64,000 bases of DNA, from positions 1 through 64,000 of the forward strand of contig DATAOI010000047.1 of the NCBI GenBank assembly GCA_036265815.1, read 5' to 3'. The notes below the pieces were generated by a model that saw only the letters and a program-made list of their open reading frames with translations, did not search any database and was not told the DNA's origin. Shown here piece after piece: positions 1 through 7,985 of this stretch. The stretch is from Gemmatimonadales bacterium (GTDB lineage: Bacteria > Gemmatimonadota > Gemmatimonadetes > Gemmatimonadales > GWC2-71-9). Made by a program: the position numbers and the translations under genes. Position 1 is the stretch's first letter, and each line of letters begins with the position of its first letter.

Positions 1-354
1 CAGGAGCTGCTGGCCCGGGTGGAGGCGCTGGGCCGGCGGCCGCAGACGATCCGCGACCCGGTGCTCCGGGTGGGCGACCTCGAGCTCGATACCGCCACCC
101 GGGGCGGGCGGCGCGCCGGCGAGCCCATCGACCTCACCCCCAAGGAGTACACGGTCCTCGAGTACCTCATGCGGCACACGGGACGGGTCATGTCGCGGAC
201 CCTCATCACGGAATACGCGTGGGACTATCACTTCGATCCCGGCACCAACATCGTGGACGTGGTGATCAACCGGCTGCGCAAGAAGGTGGACTCGGGCCAC
301 GCCCAGAAGCTGGTGCACACGGTGCGCGGCGTGGGATACGTCGTGAAGGTGTGA
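1..354 (+). CDS. OmpR/PhoB-family response regulator, C-terminal part (gene starts before the window)
   Basis: The frame is open from base 1, so this is the 3' end of a larger gene; the phospho-acceptor receiver domain lies outside the window. The visible 117 residues contain the last receiver helix (QELLARVEALGRR) followed by a complete winged-helix DNA-binding domain: the LTPKEYTVLEYL segment, a recognition helix around NIVDVVINRLRKKVD, and the terminal wing GVGYVVKV. The family binds promoter DNA once phosphorylated. The stop lies one base before the GTG start of a histidine kinase, so the two form a two-component pair. The stimulus cannot be read from this fragment. Confidence 0.93.
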   Translation, partial: QELLARVEALGRRPQTIRDPVLRVGDLELDTATRGGRRAGEPIDLTPKEYTVLEYLMRHTGRVMSRTLITEYAWDYHFDPGTNIVDVVINRLRKKVDSGHAQKLVHTVRGVGYVVKV

Positions 355-355
355 C

Positions 356-1843
356 GTGCAGACCATCCGGCAGCGGCTGACCTTCTGGTACACGGTCGCG
401 CTCGGGATCACAGTCGCGGCGTTCGGCACGCTGCTGTATCTGGAGCGCCGGCAGTCGAGCGTCAGGGAGCTCGACCAGCGGCTCGGCCTCGAGGCGGACC
501 TCGCGAACCGGTGGCTGAGCGAGTCGTACAACGTGCTCGGACGGATCGTCACCACGGCCGGGTCGAGCCCCTCGCTCGACCCCGGCATCAGCGCCTACCT
601 CGAGGCGGTGCGCGACTACGTCGTGGTCACCGACACCAGCGGCAACGTGCTCGCCCTGTCCGAGGCGGCCCGCGCGCTCAACGCCGACGCGCTCCAGGCC
701 CTCACCGCGCCGCTCGACTCCTTCCGATTGCCCAAACGCGCCGGCACCATCAACCTCGGCGCCGGGATCGGAGCGCTGCGATGGCTCGCCGTCCGGGTCC
801 AGGCCGCGGGGCCCGAGATCGGGGGCCTCATGGTCGCGACGCCCACCAGCCAGATCGCCTTCGGCCCGTCTGACCTGGTCCGCTCCATGCTGATCATCGC
901 ACCCGTCATCCTGCTGGCGTCGGCCATCGTGGGCTACTGGCTGGCCGGCACCTTCCTGCGGCCGGTGCAGGGCATCATGGACGAGATCGAGGCGATCTCC
1001 GACGGCCGGAGCCTCCACCGGCGGCTCGCGGTGCCGCTCGCGGGCGACGAGATGGCTCGCCTCACGCTCACCGTGAACGGAATGCTCGCCCGGCTGGAGC
1101 AGAGCTTCGGGAGCCTCCACCGGTTCACCGCCGACGCGAGCCACGAGCTCAAGACGCCGCTCATGGTGCTCCGCGCCGGGGTGGAGCGGGCGCTGGTGCA
1201 CCCGGGCGTGCCCTCGGAGATCCTCCAGTCCCTGGACGAGACTCTGGCCCAGATCAACGAGATGACCGAGCTGGTCGAGAGCCTGCTGACGCTCGCCCGC
1301 GCGGACGAGGGCCGGGCGCCCCTCGCCGTCGAGGAGTCGGACCTGCGAGCCCTGCTGGGCGATGTGGTCGAGACGGCGGGCATGCTCGGCGAGGGCTCGG
1401 GCGTCAGCGTCACCAGCACCATGCCGGAGCGCCCGGTGCGGATGGCGGTGGACCCGCACCGCATTCGGGAGATGCTGCTCAACCTGGTCACCAACGCCAT
1501 CAAGTACACCCCGAAGGGCGGGACCATCGACCTCTCGCTGGCCGATCAGGACGGGGCCGTGAGCATCACCGTGCGGGACACCGGGATCGGCATCGCGCCC
1601 GGCGACCTGCCGCACATCTTCGAGCGGTTCTGGCGGGCCGATCCGGCACGATCCCGCACCGGACAGCGGCCAGGCACGGGACTCGGCTTGGCGATCACGA
1701 AGTGGATCGCCGAAGCTCACGGCGGGGGCATCACGGTGCAGAGCCGGCCGGGACGGGGGACGATCTTCACCGTTCGCCTGCCGCGCGCGGGCGCCGCGCC
1801 GGTGATCGCCGTCACCCGCGGGACGGGAGCTGCGTCACACTGA
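356..1843 (+). CDS. Membrane sensor histidine kinase
   Basis: A 495-residue sensor kinase, cognate to the regulator just upstream. It has a first membrane helix near residues 9-28, an extracytoplasmic sensor region to about 178, a second helix near 179-202 (MLIIAPVILLASAIVGYWLA), and a HAMP linker to about 252. A HisKA domain follows with phospho-acceptor His263 in the H-box ASHELKTPL. The C-terminal HATPase has N-box LVTNAIKYTP, G1 DTGIGI and G2 GTGLGLAI. All ATP-binding boxes are intact, so the kinase should be active. The sensor region matches no domain I recognise. The GTG start is one base after the regulator stop, implying translational coupling. Confidence 0.95.
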   Translation: MQTIRQRLTFWYTVALGITVAAFGTLLYLERRQSSVRELDQRLGLEADLANRWLSESYNVLGRIVTTAGSSPSLDPGISAYLEAVRDYVVVTDTSGNVLALSEAARALNADALQALTAPLDSFRLPKRAGTINLGAGIGALRWLAVRVQAAGPEIGGLMVATPTSQIAFGPSDLVRSMLIIAPVILLASAIVGYWLAGTFLRPVQGIMDEIEAISDGRSLHRRLAVPLAGDEMARLTLTVNGMLARLEQSFGSLHRFTADASHELKTPLMVLRAGVERALVHPGVPSEILQSLDETLAQINEMTELVESLLTLARADEGRAPLAVEESDLRALLGDVVETAGMLGEGSGVSVTSTMPERPVRMAVDPHRIREMLLNLVTNAIKYTPKGGTIDLSLADQDGAVSITVRDTGIGIAPGDLPHIFERFWRADPARSRTGQRPGTGLGLAITKWIAEAHGGGITVQSRPGRGTIFTVRLPRAGAAPVIAVTRGTGAASH

Positions 1844-1844
1844 G

Positions 1845-1920
1845 GGACGAGTCACCCTGAGCGAAGCGAGGGGGCATGAACTCGGGATATCCCGTTCGCT
1901 GCGCTCAGGGCGACTCGTCC
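1845..1920. repeat. Long imperfect inverted repeat (intergenic hairpin)
   Basis: The left arm at 1845-1870 (GGACGAGTCACCCTGAGCGA...) and the right arm at 1895-1920 are reverse complements with only a few mismatches over 26 bp, separated by 24 bp. It begins immediately after the kinase stop codon. There is no T-tract, so it is not a standard intrinsic terminator, though the hairpin could protect the mRNA 3' end. The core CCCTGAGCGAAGCGAGGG resembles a dispersed repeat seen between genes in many soil-bacterial genomes (from memory). Confidence 0.85.
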
Positions 1921-2040
1921 TCAAGCTGGGACCAGACGGACCGCCCCACGCTGCAACGCATCGCCCGCCATCCGTTTCCAGGCTGAACGATCCATCCCGA
2001 TTGCGGAACTCCCATTAGTGAGATAACGAAACGCCTAATT

Positions 2041-2139
2041 CGCTTGTCATGGAATTGTCATGTTTGGGCTACTGGCGGGTCATCGGGGAGATTGTACCTT
2101 GTCGCTCACGTTGGTTCCTCCCCTGACGGAGGTTGTTGC
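2041..2139 (+). promoter_or_regulatory. Leader of the tonB operon with a tandem TTGTCATG element
   Basis: Between the hairpin and tonB there is no gene. TTGTCATG occurs twice, at 2044-2051 and 2055-2062, an 11-bp period that puts both copies on one helix face, as in a repressor or activator site. TTGTCA could also serve as a -35 box, but no convincing -10 lies 16-18 bp downstream. The region ends in a strong ribosome-binding site, ACGGAGGT, just before the tonB GTG. Confidence 0.3.
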
Positions 2140-2841
2140 GTGTTCGAGAATTTGATCGAGTCCAAGCCCAAGGGTACGCGGACCATCGGGCAGTCGGTGC
2201 TGTCCCTCCTGGTCCACGGTCTCATCATCTTCGGGGCCGTCAAAGCGACCCAGGGCGTGGCCGAGACGATCAAGAATCGTCCGGTCGACACCACGATGGT
2301 GTTCCTCAAGCCGCCGCCGCCACCCCCGCCGCCACCCGATCAGCCGCCACCCGACGTCATCGTCTCCGCGAACCCTCCGCCGAAGGGGTTCCAGACGGTC
2401 GTGGCGCCGACCGACATCCCGAAGGACATCCCTCCGATCGATCTGAACGAGAAGCCGTTCGATCCGAAGGACTTCACGGGCAAGGGCGTGGAGGGCGGCA
2501 TCTCCACCGGCGTGGTTGGCGGGACCGGTCCGGTGACCGGTGAAGTGTTCCTGGAGGCGCAGCTGGACGATCCGGTCCAGCCGATCTCCATCCCGACGCC
2601 ACGCTATCCGCCGGTGCTGCAGAGCGCCGGGATCGCGGGCGCCGTGGACCTGCAGTACGTCGTCGACACGACCGGCCACGCGGAGCCGAATTCGTTCAAG
2701 GTGCTCAAGACGACGCATCCGGCGTTCGTGGAACCGGCGCAGGAAGCGATCCGGAAGGGCGTGTTCAAGCCGGCCAAGTTCAAGGGCCAGCCCGTTCGCC
2801 AGTTGGTCCAGCAGCGGATTTCGTTCAAGGTCGGCCAGTAG
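2140..2841 (+). CDS. tonB: Energy transducer TonB
   Basis: A 233-residue TonB that passes proton-motive-force energy from ExbB/ExbD to outer-membrane receptors. The GTG at 2140 is chosen because GGAGG ends 7 nt upstream; an ATG at 2044 would add a cysteine-rich leader with no family resemblance. The cytoplasmic start FENLIESKPKG is followed by a single membrane helix (about residues 15-35), a proline stretch (PPPPPPPPP near 49-60) spanning the periplasm, and a C-terminal TonB domain from about 145 (PTPRYPPVLQSAGIAG ... FKPAKFKGQPV). It leads an operon with exbB and two exbD genes. Confidence 0.93.
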   Translation: MFENLIESKPKGTRTIGQSVLSLLVHGLIIFGAVKATQGVAETIKNRPVDTTMVFLKPPPPPPPPPDQPPPDVIVSANPPPKGFQTVVAPTDIPKDIPPIDLNEKPFDPKDFTGKGVEGGISTGVVGGTGPVTGEVFLEAQLDDPVQPISIPTPRYPPVLQSAGIAGAVDLQYVVDTTGHAEPNSFKVLKTTHPAFVEPAQEAIRKGVFKPAKFKGQPVRQLVQQRISFKVGQ

Positions 2842-2871
2842 GCCATTACCCTGCCCAGGAGGCACGGCAAC

Positions 2872-3601
2872 ATGAGTCTCGATCTGCTTCACCTGTGGGC
2901 CCAGATGGGTTCGTTCGCCAAAGGCATCGTGGTCATCATGGCGATCATGTCCATCTACTCGCTCACGATCGTCTTCACCAAGCTCATCCAGCTCAAGCGC
3001 AGCGAGTCCGAGACCCGGCGCTTCGCGCCCCAGTTCTCGCGCGCGATCCAGGAAGAGAACCTGGACCAGGCCATCTCGCTGGCCGAGAAAAACAAGAAGA
3101 GTCACGTGTCCCGCGTCCTGGGCGAGGCGCTGGCCGAAGTGAAGCCGCTGCTGCGTGACCGCGCCACCATTACCGCCGCCGACATCAACTCGGCCGAGCG
3201 GGCGGTGGAGCGCCAAATGCTGATCGTGCTGTCCGAATTCAAGCGCGGCCTGGGCGTGCTCGGCACGGTAGGCTCGACGGCGCCGTTCGTCGGCCTGCTC
3301 GGCACCACGATGGGTATCGTGAACGCGTTCGTGGGCATGGCGGCGCAGGGCGCCTCGGGCGGCCTCGCGGGCATCTCGGCCGGTATCGCCGAGGCGCTGA
3401 TCACGACGGCGTTCGGTCTGATGGTCGCGATCCCGGCGGTGTGGGCCTACAACTACTTCACCACCAAGATCGAGAACCTGACCGTCGAGATGACCTACAC
3501 CTCGAAGGAATTGATCGACTACCTGATCAAGAGCGTGGGGAGCGAGTTCGGGCGTTCGATCTTCACGAAGGAATTCCAGGCCCAGAAGGCGGTGACCGGC
3601 A

Positions 3602-3621
<20 letters not shown>
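2872..3621 (+). CDS. exbB: ExbB/TolQ/MotA-family proton channel protein
   Basis: A 249-residue inner-membrane protein of the MotA/TolQ/ExbB family, the pentameric partner of ExbD in proton-driven motors. Three membrane helices are visible: near residues 14-37, 124-148 (GTVGSTAPFVGLLGTTMGIV) and 165-190. The central helix carries the TAPxxGLLGT signature. AGGAGG lies 9 nt before the ATG. It sits between tonB and two exbD genes, which favours an ExbB role in TonB energising over TolQ or MotA, although no tolA, tolB or pal is nearby to compare. The 3' end overlaps the next gene by 20 nt. Confidence 0.93.
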
Positions 3622-4063
<442 letters not shown>

Positions 4064-4064
4064 C

Positions 4065-4484
4065 ATGGCGATGACCAGCGGGAATTCCGGGGGCGTCCAG
4101 TCCGACATCAACGTCACCCCGATGATCGACGTGCTGCTGGTGCTGCTGATCATCTTCATGATCACCCAGCCGCTGTCGCGCATGGCACTGGATGTCCAGG
4201 TTCCGCCGCCGGACGAGACGGTGACCACCAAGACCCCGCCCAGTCAGATCGTCCTCGAGCTGGCGGACGACGGCGGGTACAGCATCAACGGCCAGCCGGT
4301 CCCCAAGGATCAGCTGGATACCCAGATCCACGCGATCTACGACCAGCGCCCGGCCAAGCTGCTGTTCATCAAGGCGGGCGCGAACCGGATCTATCAGGAC
4401 GTGATCGACGCGATGGACGTGGCGCGCGGGGCCGGAGTCCAGATCATCGGCTTCACGCCGCGCGAGGCGGACAAGACCAAGTAG
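4065..4484 (+). CDS. exbD: ExbD/TolR-family protein (second copy)
   Basis: A 139-residue paralogue of the preceding protein. It has the same membrane signature, NVTPMIDVLLVLLIIFMI, with the conserved Asp near residue 24, then a periplasmic domain with DQLDTQIHAIYDQRPAKLLF. It starts one base after the stop of the first copy, so the two are co-translated. Sequence outside the helix differs clearly from copy one, so this is an old duplication and not an assembly artefact. It is the last gene before a strong hairpin. Confidence 0.93.
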   Translation: MAMTSGNSGGVQSDINVTPMIDVLLVLLIIFMITQPLSRMALDVQVPPPDETVTTKTPPSQIVLELADDGGYSINGQPVPKDQLDTQIHAIYDQRPAKLLFIKAGANRIYQDVIDAMDVARGAGVQIIGFTPREADKTK

Positions 4485-4510
4485 GCAGCAACGGCAGGTC
4501 GGCTGAACCG

Positions 4511-4538
4511 CGCGGGGGCCGGAGCACCGGCCCCCGCG
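4511..4538 (+). terminator. GC-rich hairpin after the tonB-exbBD operon
   Basis: A perfect 12-bp stem (CGCGGGGGCCGG) with the 4-nt loop AGCA begins 26 bases after the exbD stop. It lacks a T-tract, so it may act as a weak or Rho-assisted terminator or as a 3'-end stabiliser. Confidence 0.6.
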
Positions 4539-4580
4539 TGTGCATACCGGCGTGTGCGTACCGCGGCGTGCGTACCGGGG
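4537..4580. repeat. Three short tandem copies of CGTGTGCGTACCGG
   Basis: Units at 4537-4550, 4551-4564 and 4567-4580 read CGTGTGCATACCGG, CGTGTGCGTACCGC and CGTGCGTACCGGGG. Each holds a GTAC or ATAC core. They lie between the hairpin and the next gene and may be a binding-site array or simple slippage. Confidence 0.55.
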
Positions 4581-4586
4581 GAGACG

Positions 4587-5471
4587 GTGCGTCCCTTCCC
4601 TGGAGAGTCCGGCGCCGCCGCCGGTTATCTTTCCGCCTACTCTGCACCCGATCGAGACCGAGGATCTACGCGCGCGCCTGTTATCCCCACCCTGAGCCTC
4701 CCCCGCTCCCAGCGTCGCTACCACGGTTTGCTGGCGTCGGTGCTGTTGCATCTGCTGCTGCTGGGACTGGCAGTCCAGCGAGGCGACCGGCTGTGGAGCG
4801 CGACGCTCGCCCCCGGCGATCCAGCCCTGCCGCAGGGGGGTGGGGGTGGCGGTGGCGGCGGTAACCGCGTGTCGTATATTACCCTGCCGCCGGTTGCCCC
4901 AGCCGCGGCGCAGCCGAGGTTTTCAGCCGTCACGCGGGTTCCACCCCCCAAGGCCGAGCCGCCGCCGGTCCACGAAGTCGCGGTCGTGAAATCGGCGTCG
5001 CCACTACCTACGCCTGCGCCGGTCGATTCGTCCAGGACCGGTCCACCGAGTAAGGCGTCAGGCGCCGCTGCGCCGTTGCCGGGGACCGGTCCGGGCGCAG
5101 GGGGCAGAGCCGGCGGGGGAGCGGGCACCGGAGCCGGCGCCGACAGCGGAAAGGGCGCCGGACCGGGCCAGGGGGGCGGAGGCGCGGGTGGCACCATCCG
5201 CCCGCCGGAGCTCCGGGATCTCGCGTTCCCGTTCGACAATCCGCCCAAAGCGCTCCGGGGAGCCTCGCTCAACGTGACCTTCTGGGTGAGAGTGGACGGC
5301 CGGGTCGAGCGGTATCAGGTCGATCCCGAGATCAGCGATCGGGAGTACGCCCGGAAGTTCGACGAGGTGATCCGCGCCTTTCGCTTCATCCCCGCGCGGG
5401 CGCCCGACGGTAGCCGCGTGGCCGGGACCACCACGGTGACCTTCACCCTGCCAGGCAAGAGCAACTCCTGA
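4587..5471 (+). CDS. TonB-like protein with glycine-rich periplasmic linker
   Basis: This protein has one membrane helix (HGLLASVLLHLLLLGLAV), then a long Gly/Pro/Ala-rich linker with a run of nine glycines, and a C-terminal TonB-type domain (residues matching LNVTFWVRVDGRVERYQVDP ... FRFIPARAPDG). It probably couples ExbB/ExbD to a specific receptor, or is a structural relative. The start is uncertain. GTG 4587 and GTG 4554 leave an unusual 50-70-residue leader and sit upstream of a TATCTT box at 4626. A CTG at 4692 would give the natural N-terminus MSLPRSQRRYHG but has no Shine-Dalgarno sequence. Confidence 0.75.
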   Translation: MRPFPGESGAAAGYLSAYSAPDRDRGSTRAPVIPTLSLPRSQRRYHGLLASVLLHLLLLGLAVQRGDRLWSATLAPGDPALPQGGGGGGGGGNRVSYITLPPVAPAAAQPRFSAVTRVPPPKAEPPPVHEVAVVKSASPLPTPAPVDSSRTGPPSKASGAAAPLPGTGPGAGGRAGGGAGTGAGADSGKGAGPGQGGGGAGGTIRPPELRDLAFPFDNPPKALRGASLNVTFWVRVDGRVERYQVDPEISDREYARKFDEVIRAFRFIPARAPDGSRVAGTTTVTFTLPGKSNS

Positions 5472-5506
5472 ATGCATCGCTGCGTGTTACCCTCGACTGA
5501 GGACCT

Positions 5507-7066
5507 ATGAGCCGGCTCTTCCTCCGGAAATCGGTGCAGGATTGTGAAGACGACATCGTGGAGCGCGGCGGGCTCAAGCGTTCTCTCGGGAAGTGGCACC
5601 TCACCGCGCTCGGCGTGGGAGCCACCATCGGCGCCGGGATCTTCGCCACCACCGGCACCGCCATCGTGGGCGATCCCCTGCGCCCCGGGGCCGGCCCCGC
5701 GATCGTCATCTCCTTCCTGCTGACCGCGCTCACCTGCGGCTTCGCGGCGCTCTGCTACGCCGAGTTCGCCGCGATGGTCCCGATCTCGGGGTCGGCTTAC
5801 ACCTATGCCTATGCCTCGCTGGGCGAGCTGGTGGCGTGGATCATCGGCTGGGATCTCATCATCGAATACGCGGTGGGCAACATCGGCGTGGCGATCGGGT
5901 GGTCGGGCTACTTCCGGGAGCTGCTCTCCCACTTCGGCTTGGCGGTGCCGGCCTGGCTGGCCACGGATTACCGGTCGGCGCACATGGCCGCGGAGGCGAT
6001 CGCCGGGGGGGCAACCGATCCCACCAGCCGGTATCTCGCCTCCGCGCTCACCACCGCGCCCCACGTCCTCGGCCTCCCATTCATCGCCAACCTGCCGGCA
6101 TTCCTCATCGTGGCGGCGATCACGGGGGTGCTGGTCATCGGCATCCGGGAGTCGGCCAACTCGAACAACGCGATGGTGCTGCTCAAGATCGGCATCATCC
6201 TGTTCTTCTGCGCCGTCGGCAGCACGCTGATCCGGCCGGAGAACTGGACCAATCCAGCGTCCGGCGGCTTCGCTCCCAACGGCTTTGCCGGCATCAGCGC
6301 GGGCGCGGCGATCATCTTTTTCAGCTACATCGGATTCGACGCCACCTCGACGGCCGCCGAGGAAGCCCGGGACCCGGCGCGCGACATGCCTTTCGGCATC
6401 ATCATGAGCCTGGTGGTGTGCACCGTGCTCTACATCGTGCTCTCGCTGGTGATGACCGGGATGGCACCGTGGAAGCAGCTCGGCACGCCGGAGCCGATGA
6501 TCACGGCTCTGGCGCTGGCCGACGGCTCGCCCCGGCTGCTGGCGGCCTCACGCCTGATCGTCTCGCTCGGCGCCGTGATCGCCATGAGCAGCGTGCTCCT
6601 GGTCTTTCAGCTGGGCCAGCCGCGGATCTTCATGTCGATGTCCCGCGACGGACTGCTGCCTCCCTTCCTGGCCCGGGTGCACCCGCGGTTCAAGACGCCG
6701 TACATCGGCACCATCATCACCGGCCTGTTCGTGGCGACGTTCGCGGCCTTCGCCAACATCGCCGAAGTGGTCGACCTCACCAACATCGGGACCCTGTTCG
6801 CCTTCGTCCTGGTCTCGGCCGGCGTGATCGTCCTCCGGCGGGCCGAGCCGAACCGGGTGCGGCCGTTCCGCGCGCCCTTGGTGCCGATCACGCCGATCAT
6901 CTCGATCGTGGCATGCCTGTACCTCATGGTGCAGTTGCCGAGGCTGACCTGGATCAGATTCGGAGTGTGGCTGCTCTTGGGGTTGACGATCTACTTCTTC
7001 TACGGGGTGCGGAACAGCCGCCTGCAGCGGAGAGCGGAGGATCGAGCGAGCAGGAACGCGGCCTGA
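5507..7066 (+). CDS. APC-superfamily amino-acid permease
   Basis: A 519-residue transporter of the amino acid-polyamine-organocation superfamily, closest in look to the CAT (cationic amino acid) branch. The N-terminus has the family's unwound first helix, GVGATIGAGIFATTG. About twelve membrane segments follow, with the conserved FFSYIGFDATSTAAEEARDP in helix 6 and the loop QPRIFMSMSRDGLLPPF after helix 8. The usual sense is amino-acid uptake by proton symport; the substrate cannot be told from sequence alone. GAGGA lies 5 nt before the ATG. It stands alone, 35 nt after the TonB-like gene and convergent with the next gene. Confidence 0.92.
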   Translation: MSRLFLRKSVQDCEDDIVERGGLKRSLGKWHLTALGVGATIGAGIFATTGTAIVGDPLRPGAGPAIVISFLLTALTCGFAALCYAEFAAMVPISGSAYTYAYASLGELVAWIIGWDLIIEYAVGNIGVAIGWSGYFRELLSHFGLAVPAWLATDYRSAHMAAEAIAGGATDPTSRYLASALTTAPHVLGLPFIANLPAFLIVAAITGVLVIGIRESANSNNAMVLLKIGIILFFCAVGSTLIRPENWTNPASGGFAPNGFAGISAGAAIIFFSYIGFDATSTAAEEARDPARDMPFGIIMSLVVCTVLYIVLSLVMTGMAPWKQLGTPEPMITALALADGSPRLLAASRLIVSLGAVIAMSSVLLVFQLGQPRIFMSMSRDGLLPPFLARVHPRFKTPYIGTIITGLFVATFAAFANIAEVVDLTNIGTLFAFVLVSAGVIVLRRAEPNRVRPFRAPLVPITPIISIVACLYLMVQLPRLTWIRFGVWLLLGLTIYFFYGVRNSRLQRRAEDRASRNAA

Positions 7067-7076
7067 GCGGCCCGGC

Positions 7077-7973
7077 TCAGGCGGAGCCCGCGAGACGGAG
7101 AGCGCCCACTACGGGGTCCACCGCCGTTTCGATCGGCGCGAGGCTGGGCTCCTCACCGAGGCGGGCGAGGACCCGCCGCCGGAGCAGGGTGTCACCCCCG
7201 AGCAGGCCACCCGTGACGGCGACCCCAATGGGCGGGTCGATCTCCATGATCGGCAGCAGGCAGATGGCGAGCTGGCAGAGCTCGCGCGCGGCGTAGTCGG
7301 CGATTCCCTGAGCCAGCACGTCGCCCTTGGCCGCGGTCTCCAGCACCGGCGGAGCCAGTGCAGCCACTTCGGCCGGTGAGGCCCCGGCCGCCCAACGAAT
7401 CAGGGCATCGAAGTTCTCACTTCGGGTGGCGGCGAGCACCCGGTCCGTGAGGGCGGTGCGCGGGCTCCGGCCATCGGCCGCCCGGCTCACCGCGCCGAGC
7501 GCCGCGCGACCGATGGCATAGCCGCTCCCCTCGTCGCCCATCTGCCAGCCGTAGCCGCCGATCCGGTGCGGCCGCCCGGTCCGGTCCCTCCCCACCGCGA
7601 CGCTGCCGGTGCCCGCGCTCACCACGATCCCGGGCCCATCGGCGAACGCCGCCGCCAGCGCGATGTCGAGATCGGTGGTGACCACCACCCGCTCCGCCAC
7701 GTTCTCGGCCCGGAGGGCCTTCCGCAGCTCGTCCCGCTCGGGCTCACGGCCCGCGCCGGCGGCGCCCACCAGGAGCACGTCACCGGTCAGCCGTCCCAGC
7801 TTGGCCAGGGCCTGACGCACCACCTCGGCCACCGTGGCGGCTGAGGCCAGGGCCCGGCCTGGCCGGATGGCCGCGCCAGGTCCTTCGGCGCGGGTAAGGA
7901 TGTCGGCGCCGTCGGAGACGCCGGCAGCGGTCTTGGTTCCTCCGACGTCCACGCCGATGAGCGTACGGGTCAC
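7077..7973 (-). CDS. BadF/BadG/BcrA-family sugar kinase, probable amino-sugar (GlcNAc/MurNAc) kinase
   Basis: A 298-residue ASKHA-fold kinase: phosphate-1 loop GVDVGGTKTAAG at the N-terminus, then GIVVSAGTGSVAVG and GGYGWQMGDEGSGYAIGR, the pattern of N-acetylglucosamine kinases and of MurK-type GlcNAc/MurNAc kinases. It starts at a GTG 12 nt after the stop of a sodium:solute symporter, so the pair would import and phosphorylate a sugar. With NagZ and NamZ in the same neighbourhood, the likely substrates are GlcNAc and/or MurNAc released from peptidoglycan. No MurQ, NagA or NagB is in the window, so the next steps must be encoded elsewhere. Confidence 0.85.
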   Translation of the reverse strand: MTRTLIGVDVGGTKTAAGVSDGADILTRAEGPGAAIRPGRALASAATVAEVVRQALAKLGRLTGDVLLVGAAGAGREPERDELRKALRAENVAERVVVTTDLDIALAAAFADGPGIVVSAGTGSVAVGRDRTGRPHRIGGYGWQMGDEGSGYAIGRAALGAVSRAADGRSPRTALTDRVLAATRSENFDALIRWAAGASPAEVAALAPPVLETAAKGDVLAQGIADYAARELCQLAICLLPIMEIDPPIGVAVTGGLLGGDTLLRRRVLARLGEEPSLAPIETAVDPVVGALRLAGSA

Positions 7974-7985
7974 AGTGGGCTCACG

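Noticed and set aside
266-1720. Open minus-strand frame opposite the histidine kinase
   Set aside because: The kinase has all catalytic boxes; the reverse frame has none and is an artefact of codon bias.
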